Positions 1 to 9,225 of a DNA stretch of 64,000 bases are shown one piece after another; position 1 is the stretch's first letter; every line of letters starts with the position of its first letter. Source of the DNA: Tenacibaculum aiptasiae (lineage in GTDB: Bacteria > Bacteroidota > Bacteroidia > Flavobacteriales > Flavobacteriaceae); NCBI RefSeq assembly GCF_008806755.1, contig NZ_WAAU01000030.1:97702-161701 (forward strand). Reading direction: 5' to 3'. A program made the position numbers and the translations under genes. The notes under the pieces were generated by a model. That model was not told where the DNA came from, ran no database searches, and was given only the letters and a program-made list of their open reading frames with translations.

Positions 1-762
1 CTTATTTGCTTTTGTATTCTGAAGCATTATTTGACCGTTTTTATCATCAATATTCACCAAAGCGAATGCTGATTTTGGCAATGAGTCAAAAAACGACTTT
101 TTCACATCTCTATATTCTGCAAAAGTCTCATGATAATCTAAATGGTCGTGAGATAGATTTGTAAAAACACCTCCTACAAAACTCAATCCTTCAGTTCTCT
201 TTTGATGCACTCCATGCGAGCTAACCTCCATAAAACAGTACTCAACCCCTTCTTCAACCATTAATGACAGGTATTTGTTAATCATTAATGAATTTGGAGT
301 TGTATGTGTTGCCTCGTACTCAACTTCATCAACCATTACTTTCACAGTTGAAAGCAAACCTACTTTATAACCCGCTTTTTTAAACAGCTTATACAATAAT
401 GTAGCAATGGTTGTTTTACCGTTAGTACCTGTAACTCCCACCAACTTCAAATCACCACTCGGATTACCATAAAAATTAGCTGACATTACTGCCAAAGCAA
501 CGCTAGAATCTACCACTTCTATATAGGTAACATCTTCCATCATATTAGCTGGAAGCTTTTCACAAATAATCGTATTTGCCCCCAACCCTAATGCCTTATC
601 TATAAACTGATGCCCATCTACCATCACTCCTTTTTGAGCAACAAAAACATCATTTTTTTCAATTTGCCTACTATCAAATTGAATATCCTTCACCATCACA
701 TCTGTATTTCCATGCACTGCATTTACAGATACTTTATATAATATGTCTTTTAATCTCTTCAA
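1..762 (-). CDS. murE: UDP-N-acetylmuramoyl-tripeptide synthetase MurE (N-terminal part, runs off the window)
   Basis: Mur ligase that adds the third residue (normally meso-diaminopimelate in this group) to UDP-MurNAc-L-Ala-D-Glu in the cytoplasm. I read 254 codons, open to the window edge, so the C-terminal half is missing. The ATP-binding loop GVTGTNGKTT lies near residue 115, followed by THTTPNS and MEVSSHG, which are typical of MurE. The start chosen is TTG at 762, directly after the ftsI stop codon; the protein then begins LKRLKDILYKV, as MurE proteins of this group do. Translational coupling to ftsI is likely. Confidence 0.93.
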   Translation of the reverse strand, partial: MKRLKDILYKVSVNAVHGNTDVMVKDIQFDSRQIEKNDVFVAQKGVMVDGHQFIDKALGLGANTIICEKLPANMMEDVTYIEVVDSSVALAVMSANFYGNPSGDLKLVGVTGTNGKTTIATLLYKLFKKAGYKVGLLSTVKVMVDEVEYEATHTTPNSLMINKYLSLMVEEGVEYCFMEVSSHGVHQKRTEGLSFVGGVFTNLSHDHLDYHETFAEYRDVKKSFFDSLPKSAFALVNIDDKNGQIMLQNTKANK

Positions 763-2775
763 CTACGATAGTTTTAAATAAACTGTTCTTCCTTTTGACA
801 CTTTTATTCCTTTTTGTATCGACTGCTCTTTTACTTTACCCATTCCAGAAAACTTAACTTTAAGCCCCATATTTTCAAGTAACGCTATAGCATCCATACC
901 ACTCATACCCACAACCTTAGGCATGATTGTTTTATATTTTCTTAATTTCTGATAATACACCTGATATTCCTTATCAAGATTCAAGTTTGACATTTGATCA
1001 GACACTCTTTGATTATTAACAGGTGTTGTTGTATATATTTTTTGAGCAATCTCCTTAAAAACTGGAGCAGCCACTGTAGCTCCATAATACCCTTTTTCCT
1101 TTTTTGGACTATGCACAACCACTATACATGAATACTTAGGATTCTTTGCTGGAAAAAAACCTGCAAAAGACGCTACATATTTCTTATTCGAATAATGTCC
1201 ATATACCGTTTTACCGTTTTTATCTTTATGCTTAGGAATCCATTTTTTTGCAGTCCCTGTTTTTCCTGCCATTGAAAAATTAGAAGAATACACATTTTTT
1301 GCAGTCCCTTTTTTCACCACATTCTCCATCACTTTTCTAACCTTATTCAAAGTTGTTTGCGACGCTATCCTCTCCTTTACAACCTCAGTTTCAAATCTTT
1401 CTTCCACCTTTCCTCCAACTCTTAATTCTTTTACAAAAAACGGTTTCACCATTTTACCATCATTTGCTACCGCATTATAAAAAGCTAGTGTTTGCAAAGG
1501 TGTTAAAGACACTCCATAACCCCAAGCCATCCACTCTAATGATATTGGACTCCATCTTTTTTCTGACGGATTTGGAATATACGGTTTTCCTTCTCCTAAA
1601 ATTTTAACTCCCGTCATTTGATCTAATCCAAACGACTTAATTTTCTTGATAAATTTCTTAGGATTTCTATCATAATGCTTTTGAATTGTTTTTACAATCC
1701 CAACATTTGATGACACTTCAAATACACGCGCTAAAGAAACCCTTCCAAAACCTCCTCTTTTACTATCCTCTACCTTTCTATTATTTATAAAAATCTTTCC
1801 TTTTTCACAATCCACAACATTAGATGTATCCGCTAACTTATCTTCAAGAACCGCCATTAAACTCGCTAACTTGAATGTTGAACCTGGCTCATGACTCTCC
1901 CACACAGCATAGTTTCTTTTTTCGTAATATCTACCTTTCGATGTTCTTCCTAAGTTAGAAATTGCTTTTATCTCACCTGTTTCAACCTCCATAACCACAG
2001 CACATCCATGATCTGCCTCAAAATACTCTAACTGCTTAAGCAATGCATGATGTGTTATATCTTGAATATTTACATCTATTGTGGTAATTACATCACTTCC
2101 ATCTACTGGCTCTTTTTCATTTACATCATTTACCGGCTTCCATTGCCCTTTTGCAATTTTCTTTTTTAAACGCCAACCATTCTCACCCTGCATATAATCT
2201 GCAAAAGCCCCTTCAATACCAGCACCTCCTCTATGGTTATCGTAACCTATTGTTCTTTCTGCAATCTTACCTATAGGATGTACACGAACCGTTTTTTGCT
2301 CAGCTATAAAACCACCTCTATAAACCCCCAGCTTAAAAATTGGGAAGCTTTTCATTTTCGTATAATCATTATACCCAACATCTCTTGCAATTAACAAATA
2401 GCGATTTTTTCTATTCTTAGCTTCTCGTAGCTTTTCCTGATAATAATCCGCCGATTTACCCAACAATCCTGACAACGATTCTGCAAGAGCTCGAATATTT
2501 TTCTCAAACACCTCTGAATCTACCGTAACCACATCCATTCGAATAGTATATCTCGACATTGAAGTTGCCAAAAGATTTCCATCCGCTGCATACACATTAC
2601 CCCTGTTTGCAAAAATCGTATCGTTTTTTACTGTCTTTTCTAGCGCTAACTTCTTATACTTAGCACCATCAACATATTGAAGATTAAAGATTCTAAACAG
2701 GATAACAATAAAAAAAAGCGTCATTAAAATCGCAACCACATAGAGCTTATTTAATATACCTTTCTTTACTACCAT
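763..2775 (-). CDS. ftsI: Division penicillin-binding protein (transpeptidase) with a C-terminal PASTA domain
   Basis: Septal peptidoglycan transpeptidase of the PBP2/FtsI/SpoVD class, anchored in the inner membrane. Visible: one N-terminal membrane helix (about residues 9-28), a PBP dimer domain, then the transpeptidase domain with the SxxK motif in STFKLAS, the SSN motif (EVSSNVG) and KTGTAKK. The last 60 or so residues, MPKVVGMSGMDAIALLENMGL, form a PASTA domain, common in Bacteroidota FtsI. At 670 aa it has the normal length. It lies between the ftsL-like gene and murE in a tight operon. Confidence 0.95.
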   Translation of the reverse strand: MVVKKGILNKLYVVAILMTLFFIVILFRIFNLQYVDGAKYKKLALEKTVKNDTIFANRGNVYAADGNLLATSMSRYTIRMDVVTVDSEVFEKNIRALAESLSGLLGKSADYYQEKLREAKNRKNRYLLIARDVGYNDYTKMKSFPIFKLGVYRGGFIAEQKTVRVHPIGKIAERTIGYDNHRGGAGIEGAFADYMQGENGWRLKKKIAKGQWKPVNDVNEKEPVDGSDVITTIDVNIQDITHHALLKQLEYFEADHGCAVVMEVETGEIKAISNLGRTSKGRYYEKRNYAVWESHEPGSTFKLASLMAVLEDKLADTSNVVDCEKGKIFINNRKVEDSKRGGFGRVSLARVFEVSSNVGIVKTIQKHYDRNPKKFIKKIKSFGLDQMTGVKILGEGKPYIPNPSEKRWSPISLEWMAWGYGVSLTPLQTLAFYNAVANDGKMVKPFFVKELRVGGKVEERFETEVVKERIASQTTLNKVRKVMENVVKKGTAKNVYSSNFSMAGKTGTAKKWIPKHKDKNGKTVYGHYSNKKYVASFAGFFPAKNPKYSCIVVVHSPKKEKGYYGATVAAPVFKEIAQKIYTTTPVNNQRVSDQMSNLNLDKEYQVYYQKLRKYKTIMPKVVGMSGMDAIALLENMGLKVKFSGMGKVKEQSIQKGIKVSKGRTVYLKLS

Positions 2776-2782
2776 TTTTATC

Positions 2783-3112
2783 CTATTCTACTTTAGTTGT
2801 TACTTTTATTTTTTGAGGAGGTGTCTTCGCTGGAGACAACCCATTTACTTTTACTTTATCACGAATACTACTCTCTAACTTCATCCGCATCAACCTTGTA
2901 TTCGTATCTATATCTTCCGCTCGCAACTCTCTTTTTTGCTTATTCAATTCTGCTATTCGAACCACCTTAGCATCTATACTATGCGAACTAGATATCATTA
3001 TTAACAATAGAATCACTACAAATATTAATATTCGCCAATTATCAAAGGAACTCTCATCCGTCAAGAACCGTCCTTTCAGCACACCATAAATACCTTCCTT
3101 AACTTTCGACAT
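2783..3112 (-). CDS. FtsL-like cell-division membrane protein
   Basis: Small bitopic protein of 109 aa. It has a short cytoplasmic N-terminus, one membrane helix at about residues 27-43 (ILIFVVILLLIMI), then a charged, probably coiled-coil segment (AELNKQKRELRAEDIDTNTRLMRMK). Size, topology and position between rsmH and ftsI are those of FtsL, which joins FtsB and FtsQ in the divisome. Sequence conservation of FtsL is weak, so the call leans on synteny. Its start overlaps the rsmH stop by one base, so the genes are coupled. Confidence 0.8.
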   Translation of the reverse strand: MSKVKEGIYGVLKGRFLTDESSFDNWRILIFVVILLLIMISSSHSIDAKVVRIAELNKQKRELRAEDIDTNTRLMRMKLESSIRDKVKVNGLSPAKTPPQKIKVTTKVE

Positions 3113-4008
3113 TATTTTAATGTTGCAATCCTTAACTTAGCACTTCTTGCTCTATTATTCTCTTTTATCTCTTCTTGAGTAGGCACTATCATTTTACCTA
3201 CTTTTTTCAGCGGCACATTAATATTCCCATAAAAATCCTTCTCTGGTTCTCCACTAAACAACCCCGTCCTTATAAAACGCTTCACCAACCTATCTTCTAA
3301 AGAATGATATGAAATAACACTCAATCTACCCTCTTCATTTAGCAAACCTGGAATCTGCTCCAAAAACTCCTTCAACACATCCAACTCCTGATTCACTTCA
3401 ATCCTAACCGCTTGAAATATCTGAGCCAAAATCTTATGCTCTTTTGCTTTTGGTAAAAAAGCTCGCAACACCTCTCTCAACTGAAAACTAGTCTCTATCC
3501 TCTCTTCTTCTCTAGCCTCTACAATTGTTTTAGCCAACACTCTAGCATTCCTCAACTCTCCATACAAGAAAAGCACATCCGCTAATTTATCTTCCTCGTA
3601 TTTATTAATGATTTTTTTCGCAGACAATTCAGACTTCTGATCCATCCTCATATCCAAATCTGCATCAAATCGTGTAGAAAATCCTCTTTCTGCTTCATCA
3701 AACTGATGAGACGAAACACCTAAATCTGCCAAAACACCATCTACTTTTCTCACACCGTAAAAACGCAAAAACCTAGAAATAAAACGAAAATTCTCTCCAA
3801 TTAAAACAAAACGCTCATCATCTATTTTATTTCGTTGCGCATCCGGATCTTGATCAAATGCAAACAACCTCCCGTTCTCACCTAACCTACTCAATATCTC
3901 CCTAGAGTGACCCCCACCTCCAAACGTCACATCAACATACACTCCATCTTCTTTTACATCAAGCGCATCAACACTTTCTTTCAACAAAACCGGATTATGA
4001 TAATTCAT
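3112..4008 (-). CDS. rsmH: 16S rRNA (cytosine-1402-N4)-methyltransferase RsmH (MraW)
   Basis: SAM-dependent methyltransferase that modifies C1402 of 16S rRNA in the P site. The start MNYHNPVLLKESVDAL is the usual one for the family. The SAM-binding segment DVTFGGGGHSREIL, the DLGVSSHQFDEAERGFS motif and the C-terminal SYHSLEDRLVKRF are all present. The 298 aa length is normal. It overlaps mraZ by 14 bases and ftsL by one, and belongs to the division cluster. Confidence 0.96.
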   Translation of the reverse strand: MNYHNPVLLKESVDALDVKEDGVYVDVTFGGGGHSREILSRLGENGRLFAFDQDPDAQRNKIDDERFVLIGENFRFISRFLRFYGVRKVDGVLADLGVSSHQFDEAERGFSTRFDADLDMRMDQKSELSAKKIINKYEEDKLADVLFLYGELRNARVLAKTIVEAREEERIETSFQLREVLRAFLPKAKEHKILAQIFQAVRIEVNQELDVLKEFLEQIPGLLNEEGRLSVISYHSLEDRLVKRFIRTGLFSGEPEKDFYGNINVPLKKVGKMIVPTQEEIKENNRARSAKLRIATLK

Positions 4009-4462
4009 CTACATCTATATTTCCCATCACCTCTTCTGCTAAATCAGCAAAATCAACAACAGCTTCATCAATAACTTTTTCGTACTTACCTTTATCCCAA
4101 ATCTCAATAATATTAACCGCAGATGAAAGCACCACCTGCTTCTCTATTCCCGCAAATTGACATAAATCTTTTGGAATTAAAACTCTACCAGAAGCATCCA
4201 TTTCTACAACCTTCACACCAGCAGTAAACCTTCTAATAAAATCATTATTCTTCTTTACAAAACGATTTAATTTATTAATCTTTTGCATCACCATGTTCCA
4301 TTCTTGCATTGGATACAACTCCAAACAAGACTGAAAAACAGACCTCTTAACCACAAAACCCTCTTGTAACACAGAAGATAACTGCTTTTTAAAAGCTGAC
4401 GAAACCATCAACCTTCCCTTAACATCTACCTTACACTCATATGTCCCAATTAGATTTATCAC
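3995..4462 (-). CDS. mraZ: Transcriptional regulator MraZ
   Basis: DNA-binding repressor of the division and cell-wall cluster, with two SpoVT-AbrB-like MraZ domains (GTYECKVDVKGRL near residue 5 and GVKVVEMDASGRVLIPKDL near residue 75). I choose the GTG at 4462, giving VINLIGTYECK, which matches the family start; the longer frame back to 4507 adds unrelated residues and runs into the operator repeats. About 156 aa. It is the first gene of the operon and probably represses itself through the boxes at 4501-4530. Confidence 0.93.
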   Translation of the reverse strand: MINLIGTYECKVDVKGRLMVSSAFKKQLSSVLQEGFVVKRSVFQSCLELYPMQEWNMVMQKINKLNRFVKKNNDFIRRFTAGVKVVEMDASGRVLIPKDLCQFAGIEKQVVLSSAVNIIEIWDKGKYEKVIDEAVVDFADLAEEVMGNIDVDELS

Positions 4463-4500
4463 GCCCAGAAACCATAGTTTGCACCAAAAATAAAAAATAA

Positions 4501-4530
4501 TTACCACTTTTTACCACTTTTTACCACTTT
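4501..4530 (-). promoter_or_regulatory. Three tandem MraZ-type boxes
   Basis: Plus strand shows TTACCACTTT three times in a row with an exact 10-bp period; read on the coding strand each unit is AAAGTGGTAA. MraZ is known to bind short direct repeats with a one-helical-turn period (TGGGN-type in enterobacteria, AAAGTG-type in mycoplasmas), so this is very probably the autoregulatory operator, 39 bp before the mraZ start. Confidence 0.8.
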
Positions 4531-4632
4531 GTTGATAAGTTTTACCCTTTTTGTTAAAAAACTGATTATTAGAGCATTTAGTTTTATAATTGATACTGAA
4601 ATAATAAAAATGAGAATATCCCAAAAAAGAAC

Positions 4633-4640
4633 TACATTTG
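4633..4640 (+). promoter_or_regulatory. Bacteroidota -7 promoter element before the hydrolase
   Basis: TACATTTG fits the Bacteroidota -7 consensus TAnnTTTG and lies 24 bp before the ATG at 4665. I see no clear -33 TTTG at the usual distance, so the promoter call is tentative. Confidence 0.45.
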
Positions 4641-4664
4641 CGGTTGAGTCAAATCTTAGATACA

Positions 4665-5429
4665 ATGACTGAATTTTTAAAGAAAGAAGGTAAATTTACA
4701 TACGCGGAAGCGGGAGAAGGAAACCCTATCATTATACTACACGGTTTAATGGGAGCGTTGAGTAATTTTGACTCAACGTTTAACTACCTTTCTCAAAAAG
4801 GATATAAAATATTCATCCCTGAATTACCTTTATACACTTTACCTCTACTCAAAACCAATGTAAAAAATCTTGCTAAATTTTTACATGATTTTATAGAATA
4901 CAAAAATCTTAAAGATGTAACACTTTTAGGAAATTCTTTAGGTGGACATATTGCTTTATACTACACAAAACACTATAGTTCTGATATTAAGTCATTAGTT
5001 CTAACTGGTAGTTCTGGTTTATATGAAAACTCTATGGGAAGTAACTATCCTAGAAGAGGCGACAAGGAATTTGTTCGCAGAAAAATAGAAGAAGTTTTTT
5101 ACGATCCAGCTATAGCTACTGATGATTTATTTGATCAAGTTTATGAAGTAATCAACGACCGAAATACTCTTGTTAGAACATTAGCTATTGCTAAAAGTGC
5201 TGTAAGACACAATATGGCTAAAGACTTACCTAACATGGAACAGCCTACTTGTTTAATTTGGGGTAAACAGGACTCTGTTACTCCTCCTGAAGTTGCTGAA
5301 GATTTCCACAGACTTTTACCAAATTCAGATTTATTTTGGATTGATAAATGTGGGCACGCTGCTATGATGGAGACTCCTGATGAATTTAATAAAATATTAG
5401 AAGCTTGGCTTTCTAATCAAAATATATAA
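4665..5429 (+). CDS. Alpha/beta hydrolase
   Basis: Cytoplasmic alpha/beta-hydrolase-fold enzyme of about 254 aa; substrate unknown. Visible: the oxyanion segment ILHGLMGALSNF, the nucleophile elbow LLGNSLGGHIAL (Ser), a late Asp in IWGKQDSVTPP and the catalytic His in KCGHAAMMETP. No signal peptide. I use the ATG at 4665; an upstream TTG at 4638 lies within a probable -7 promoter element and is unlikely. The pair hydrolase-engB is frequent in flavobacteria, and the spacing of 28 bp suggests one transcript. Confidence 0.9.
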   Translation: MTEFLKKEGKFTYAEAGEGNPIIILHGLMGALSNFDSTFNYLSQKGYKIFIPELPLYTLPLLKTNVKNLAKFLHDFIEYKNLKDVTLLGNSLGGHIALYYTKHYSSDIKSLVLTGSSGLYENSMGSNYPRRGDKEFVRRKIEEVFYDPAIATDDLFDQVYEVINDRNTLVRTLAIAKSAVRHNMAKDLPNMEQPTCLIWGKQDSVTPPEVAEDFHRLLPNSDLFWIDKCGHAAMMETPDEFNKILEAWLSNQNI

Positions 5430-5457
5430 TAGCTTTTAATAAGCTAAATCTATATTT

Positions 5458-6069
5458 ATGAAAATAAAATCTGCTGAATTTGTAATGAGTAACAGTAATG
5501 TTACTAAGGCTCCGAAAGACAGAATACCGGAATATGCTTTTATCGGTAGGTCTAACGTTGGTAAATCTTCGTTAATCAATATGTTAATGGAGCGAAAAGA
5601 TTTAGCAAAAACCTCTGGAAAACCAGGAAAAACACAACTTATAAATCATTTTAAAATTAATAATGAATGGTTTTTAGTGGATTTACCTGGTTATGGATAT
5701 GCTCAAGTTTCTAAAAAGAAAAGGACTATTTTTCAATATTTTATTGAAAATTACTTCAAAGAAAGAGAGCAATTAGTTTGCACTTTTGTTTTAGTTGACA
5801 GTCGACACGATCCTCAAAAAATAGATTTAGAGTTCATGGAATTTTTAGGAAAAAACCGTATTCCTTTCTGTATTGTTTTCACCAAAGCAGATAAATTAGG
5901 AAGCTCTAAATTAAACAAACAGATAACTGCCTACAAAAAGAAATTACTTCAATTTTGGGAAGAACTCCCTATGTCTTTTGTTACTTCCTCTTCAACTGGA
6001 TTTGGTAGAGATGAATTCCTTAATTTTATTGACGGAGTTAATCAGGATGTAGCCGAAAACTTTAAATAA
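5458..6069 (+). CDS. engB: Ribosome biogenesis GTP-binding protein EngB (YsxC/YihA)
   Basis: Essential GTPase needed for 50S subunit assembly. P-loop GRSNVGKSS near residue 30, switch G3 DLPGYGYAQ, G4 TKAD and G5-like TSSSTG are visible in order. At 203 aa it matches the family. It sits between the hydrolase and a pseudouridine synthase, so the neighbourhood concerns RNA and ribosome work. Confidence 0.95.
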   Translation: MKIKSAEFVMSNSNVTKAPKDRIPEYAFIGRSNVGKSSLINMLMERKDLAKTSGKPGKTQLINHFKINNEWFLVDLPGYGYAQVSKKKRTIFQYFIENYFKEREQLVCTFVLVDSRHDPQKIDLEFMEFLGKNRIPFCIVFTKADKLGSSKLNKQITAYKKKLLQFWEELPMSFVTSSSTGFGRDEFLNFIDGVNQDVAENFK

Positions 6070-6102
6070 ACCATTTTTATTTATTGCTTATAATTTCAGA
6101 AA

Positions 6103-6789
6103 ATGTATTCTACCAAAAATAATCTGCAAGTTTTACATGAAGATAATCACATTATTATAGTAAACAAACGTGCTGGAGATATTGTTCAAGGAGATAAAAC
6201 TGGAGACAAACCCTTATCGGATGTTGTTAAAGAATACATTAAAATAAAATACAATAAACCTGGAGCTGTTTTTTTAGGTACTGTTCATAGACTCGACAGA
6301 CCTACTTCTGGTATTGTTATATATGCTAGAACATCAAAAGCATTAGAACGTTTAAACAAAATGCTTAGGGAGAAAACAATACAGAAAACGTATTGGGCTG
6401 TTGTTAAAAATCAACCTAAAAAAACAACAGACACTCTAGTTAATTTCTTAAAGAAAAACCCTAAAAACAACAAATCTACCGCTTACTCTAAAGAAATCGA
6501 CGGAAGTAAAAAAGCCATTTTACATTATCAAGTTTTAAAAAAACTAGATAATTATTCTTTACTAGAAATTGATTTGGAAACTGGTCGTCACCATCAAATT
6601 CGAGTACAATTATCTAACATTGGCTCTACTATAAAAGGAGATTTAAAATACGGAGCTAAAAGAAGCAATAAAGACGGAAGCATTCATCTTCACGCAAGAA
6701 AAATTAAATTTACTCACCCTGTAAGCAAAGAATTAATTAAAGTAATTGCCCCAACTCCCTCAAATCCTATTTGGGATGCTTGTTTGTAA
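6103..6789 (+). CDS. RluA-family RNA pseudouridine synthase
   Basis: Isomerises specific uridines of rRNA or tRNA. The catalytic Asp is in the motif HRLDRPTSGIVIYA near residue 62, followed by the KTYWAVV strand and TGRHHQIRVQL, all typical of the RluA family. At 228 aa it is short and has no S4 domain at the N-terminus, so it belongs to the compact RluC/TruC-like group. Which RNA position it modifies cannot be told from sequence. Lies 33 bp after engB. Confidence 0.92.
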   Translation: MYSTKNNLQVLHEDNHIIIVNKRAGDIVQGDKTGDKPLSDVVKEYIKIKYNKPGAVFLGTVHRLDRPTSGIVIYARTSKALERLNKMLREKTIQKTYWAVVKNQPKKTTDTLVNFLKKNPKNNKSTAYSKEIDGSKKAILHYQVLKKLDNYSLLEIDLETGRHHQIRVQLSNIGSTIKGDLKYGAKRSNKDGSIHLHARKIKFTHPVSKELIKVIAPTPSNPIWDACL

Positions 6790-6815
6790 TTTGTATCTTT
6801 AGGGAAATTTCAACC

Positions 6816-7847
6816 ATGAAAGCCCTTAAGTTTTTATCAATTTTAATACTCCCTATCACCGTATACGTTTCTTTTACAAATAACGGTTGGTTAACCATAT
6901 TACCTTTGATTACCTTTTTTGGTTTTGTACCATTATTAGAACTTCTATTTAAACCAGACAAAGAAAACTTCGAAAAAGAGCAAGAAAAAATTGAGAAAGA
7001 AAATAGATTATATACCTACATTTTATATTTAACCATCCCTATACAATTAATCTTTTTAGTTTGGTTTTTTTATATAATTCAAGAACCAGAATTAACGACA
7101 TTAGAATACATTGGCAAAATTTCTGCCATGGGTCTTATGTGTGGAGTTATTGGCTTAAATGTTGGACATGAATTAGGTCACAGAAATAATAGATTTGATG
7201 AATTTTTAGGTGAGATTTTGTTATTAACTTCATTAAATACTCACTTTTTACCTTATCATAATGCAGGGCATCATTTAAATGTTGCCACTCCTAAAGATGC
7301 TGCTACCGCAAGAAAAAATGAAATTTTATATTCTTTTTGGATTCGCTCACATTTCCAAAGTTATTATCAAGCCTGGGAAGCAGAAAACAAACGAATGAAA
7401 AACTTAAATAGAAATTGGTTTCATCATCAAAACAGAATGCTTGTTTATACATTTTGTAACATCATTTTAATCTTTAGCATTTTCTTTTTTTTCAATCTTA
7501 ATGTTCTTTTAAGTTTTTTAGCTGCTGCTGTTTTTGGTATTTTATTACTAGAAACTGTCAACTATATTGAACATTACGGATTATTGAGAAAGAAAAATGA
7601 AAAGGGTAGATATGAACGTGTAAAAAGAACACACTCATGGAATTCTGACCATGTAATTGGAAAGATTATGTTATTTAATTTATCTCGTCATTCAGACCAT
7701 CATTATAACGGAAGTAAACATTATCAAATATTAAAATCATTACCTGAAAGTCCTCAAATGCCGACAGGATACCCTGGCATGATGCTAGTAGCACTCTTTC
7801 CTCCTTTATGGTTTAAATTAATGAACAAAAAACTACAAGAAATTTAA
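6816..7847 (+). CDS. alkB: AlkB-type membrane di-iron hydroxylase (alkane 1-monooxygenase family)
   Basis: Integral-membrane non-haem di-iron monooxygenase expected to hydroxylate a terminal methyl group of alkanes or fatty chains. The His clusters HELGHR (about residue 117), HNAGHH (about 148) and RHSDHH (about 290), and the NYIEHYGL signature between the last two, are all present. Several hydrophobic helices cover the N-terminal third. About 343 aa. The start is the ATG at 6816. The next gene, four bases on, is an aldehyde dehydrogenase, which would oxidise the aldehyde. In-vivo substrate (hydrocarbon or own lipid) is unknown. Confidence 0.9.
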   Translation: MKALKFLSILILPITVYVSFTNNGWLTILPLITFFGFVPLLELLFKPDKENFEKEQEKIEKENRLYTYILYLTIPIQLIFLVWFFYIIQEPELTTLEYIGKISAMGLMCGVIGLNVGHELGHRNNRFDEFLGEILLLTSLNTHFLPYHNAGHHLNVATPKDAATARKNEILYSFWIRSHFQSYYQAWEAENKRMKNLNRNWFHHQNRMLVYTFCNIILIFSIFFFFNLNVLLSFLAAAVFGILLLETVNYIEHYGLLRKKNEKGRYERVKRTHSWNSDHVIGKIMLFNLSRHSDHHYNGSKHYQILKSLPESPQMPTGYPGMMLVALFPPLWFKLMNKKLQEI

Positions 7848-7851
7848 CTTT

Positions 7852-9225
7852 ATGAATATTAAAGACCTCGTTCAGTCACAAAAAAAATATTTTTCTCAAC
7901 AACACACTAAGGATATCTCTTTTAGAAAAGATGCTTTAAAAAGGCTTCAAAAAGAAATTATTAAAAGAGAAGACGACATTATAAAAGCTCTTCATGATGA
8001 TTTTAAAAAATCTGAATACGAAGCAGTAATGACCGAAACTTCCATAGTGTTGGCTGAATTAAAAATGGCTATTAAAAATATTCATTCTTGGAGCAAACCT
8101 AAAAGAGTTTTACCTTCTTTATTGAATTTTCCATCATCAGCAAAAATTTACAAAGAACCTTATGGAATTGTTTTAATTATTGCTCCTTGGAACTACCCAT
8201 ATCAACTAGCTTTTGCTCCTTTATTGGGTGCTATCGCAGCTGGAAACACCGTAGTTTTAAAACCTTCAGAACTCACTCCTCATGTAAGTAAAATTACCAA
8301 AGAAATAGTAGAAGCTGTTTTTGACAAAAATCATGTAGCTGTAATTGAAGGTGGTGTGGATGTTGCTCAAGAATTGTTAGCGCAACGATGGGACTATATT
8401 TTCTTTACAGGAAGTGTACCTGTGGGAAGAATAGTAGCAAAAGCTGCTGCTGAGCACATTACTCCTGTTACTTTAGAACTTGGAGGAAAAAGTCCATGTA
8501 TTGTTGACGAAACTGCTAATATAAAGCTAGCTGCTAAACGATTGGTTTGGGGTAAATTTTTAAATGGCGGACAAACTTGCATTGCCCCAGATTATTTACT
8601 AATTCACAAAGCGGTTAAAGATAAATTCACTACTCACTTTAAAGAGGAGTTAATAAAAGCTTATGGCGAAAATCCTCAGAAGTCTGAGGACTACCCAAGA
8701 ATTGTAAACACCAGAAACTTTGACCGTTTAGCTCTAATGCTTGATAATGAAAATTTTATTATTGGTGGACAAACCAATAGAGAAGATAGATATATTGCTC
8801 CAACCATTATTGATGAACCGAGCTTAGACAGTGAGGTGATGAAAGGTGAAATTTTCGGACCTATTTTTCCATTAATCTCTTATGAAAACGAAGAAGATAT
8901 AGCCAAAATTTTAGCTAATTACGACAAACCTTTAGCCTTATACGTGTTTACAACTCGTACTCGTTTTGCAAAAAAAATAATAGCAACTTATTCTTTTGGA
9001 GGTGGTACTATAAACGATACGACTATTCATTTTGCAAATCATAGGTTACCTTTTGGTGGTGTAGGTGAAAGTGGAATTGGAGGATATCATGGAAAACAAA
9101 CTTTTGACACTTTTTCTCACAACAAAGGAGTTGTTACAAGAGGAAACTGGTTAGACATACCTACTAGATATGCACCTTACAAAGGAAAGTTAAAACAGCT
9201 AAAATCACTAATGAAGTTTGGGTAG
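7852..9225 (+). CDS. Aldehyde dehydrogenase, class-3/fatty-aldehyde type
   Basis: NAD(P)-dependent oxidation of aldehydes to acids. Visible: IAPWNYPYQ, the cofactor-site FTGSVPVGR, catalytic Glu in TLELGGKSP, catalytic Cys in NGGQTCIAPDY and EIFGPIFP. Its 457 aa, with the C-terminal hydrophobic/basic tail, are closer to the class-3 fatty-aldehyde group than to the 490-500 aa enzymes. Placement four bases after alkB implies co-transcription and a joint route chain to alcohol to aldehyde to acid; no alcohol dehydrogenase is next to them. Confidence 0.93.
   Translation: MNIKDLVQSQKKYFSQQHTKDISFRKDALKRLQKEIIKREDDIIKALHDDFKKSEYEAVMTETSIVLAELKMAIKNIHSWSKPKRVLPSLLNFPSSAKIYKEPYGIVLIIAPWNYPYQLAFAPLLGAIAAGNTVVLKPSELTPHVSKITKEIVEAVFDKNHVAVIEGGVDVAQELLAQRWDYIFFTGSVPVGRIVAKAAAEHITPVTLELGGKSPCIVDETANIKLAAKRLVWGKFLNGGQTCIAPDYLLIHKAVKDKFTTHFKEELIKAYGENPQKSEDYPRIVNTRNFDRLALMLDNENFIIGGQTNREDRYIAPTIIDEPSLDSEVMKGEIFGPIFPLISYENEEDIAKILANYDKPLALYVFTTRTRFAKKIIATYSFGGGTINDTTIHFANHRLPFGGVGESGIGGYHGKQTFDTFSHNKGVVTRGNWLDIPTRYAPYKGKLKQLKSLMKFG

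Noticed and set aside
4638..4664. TTG start for the hydrolase
   Set aside because: The TTG overlaps a -7 promoter box, and the ATG at 4665 gives a normal N-terminus.
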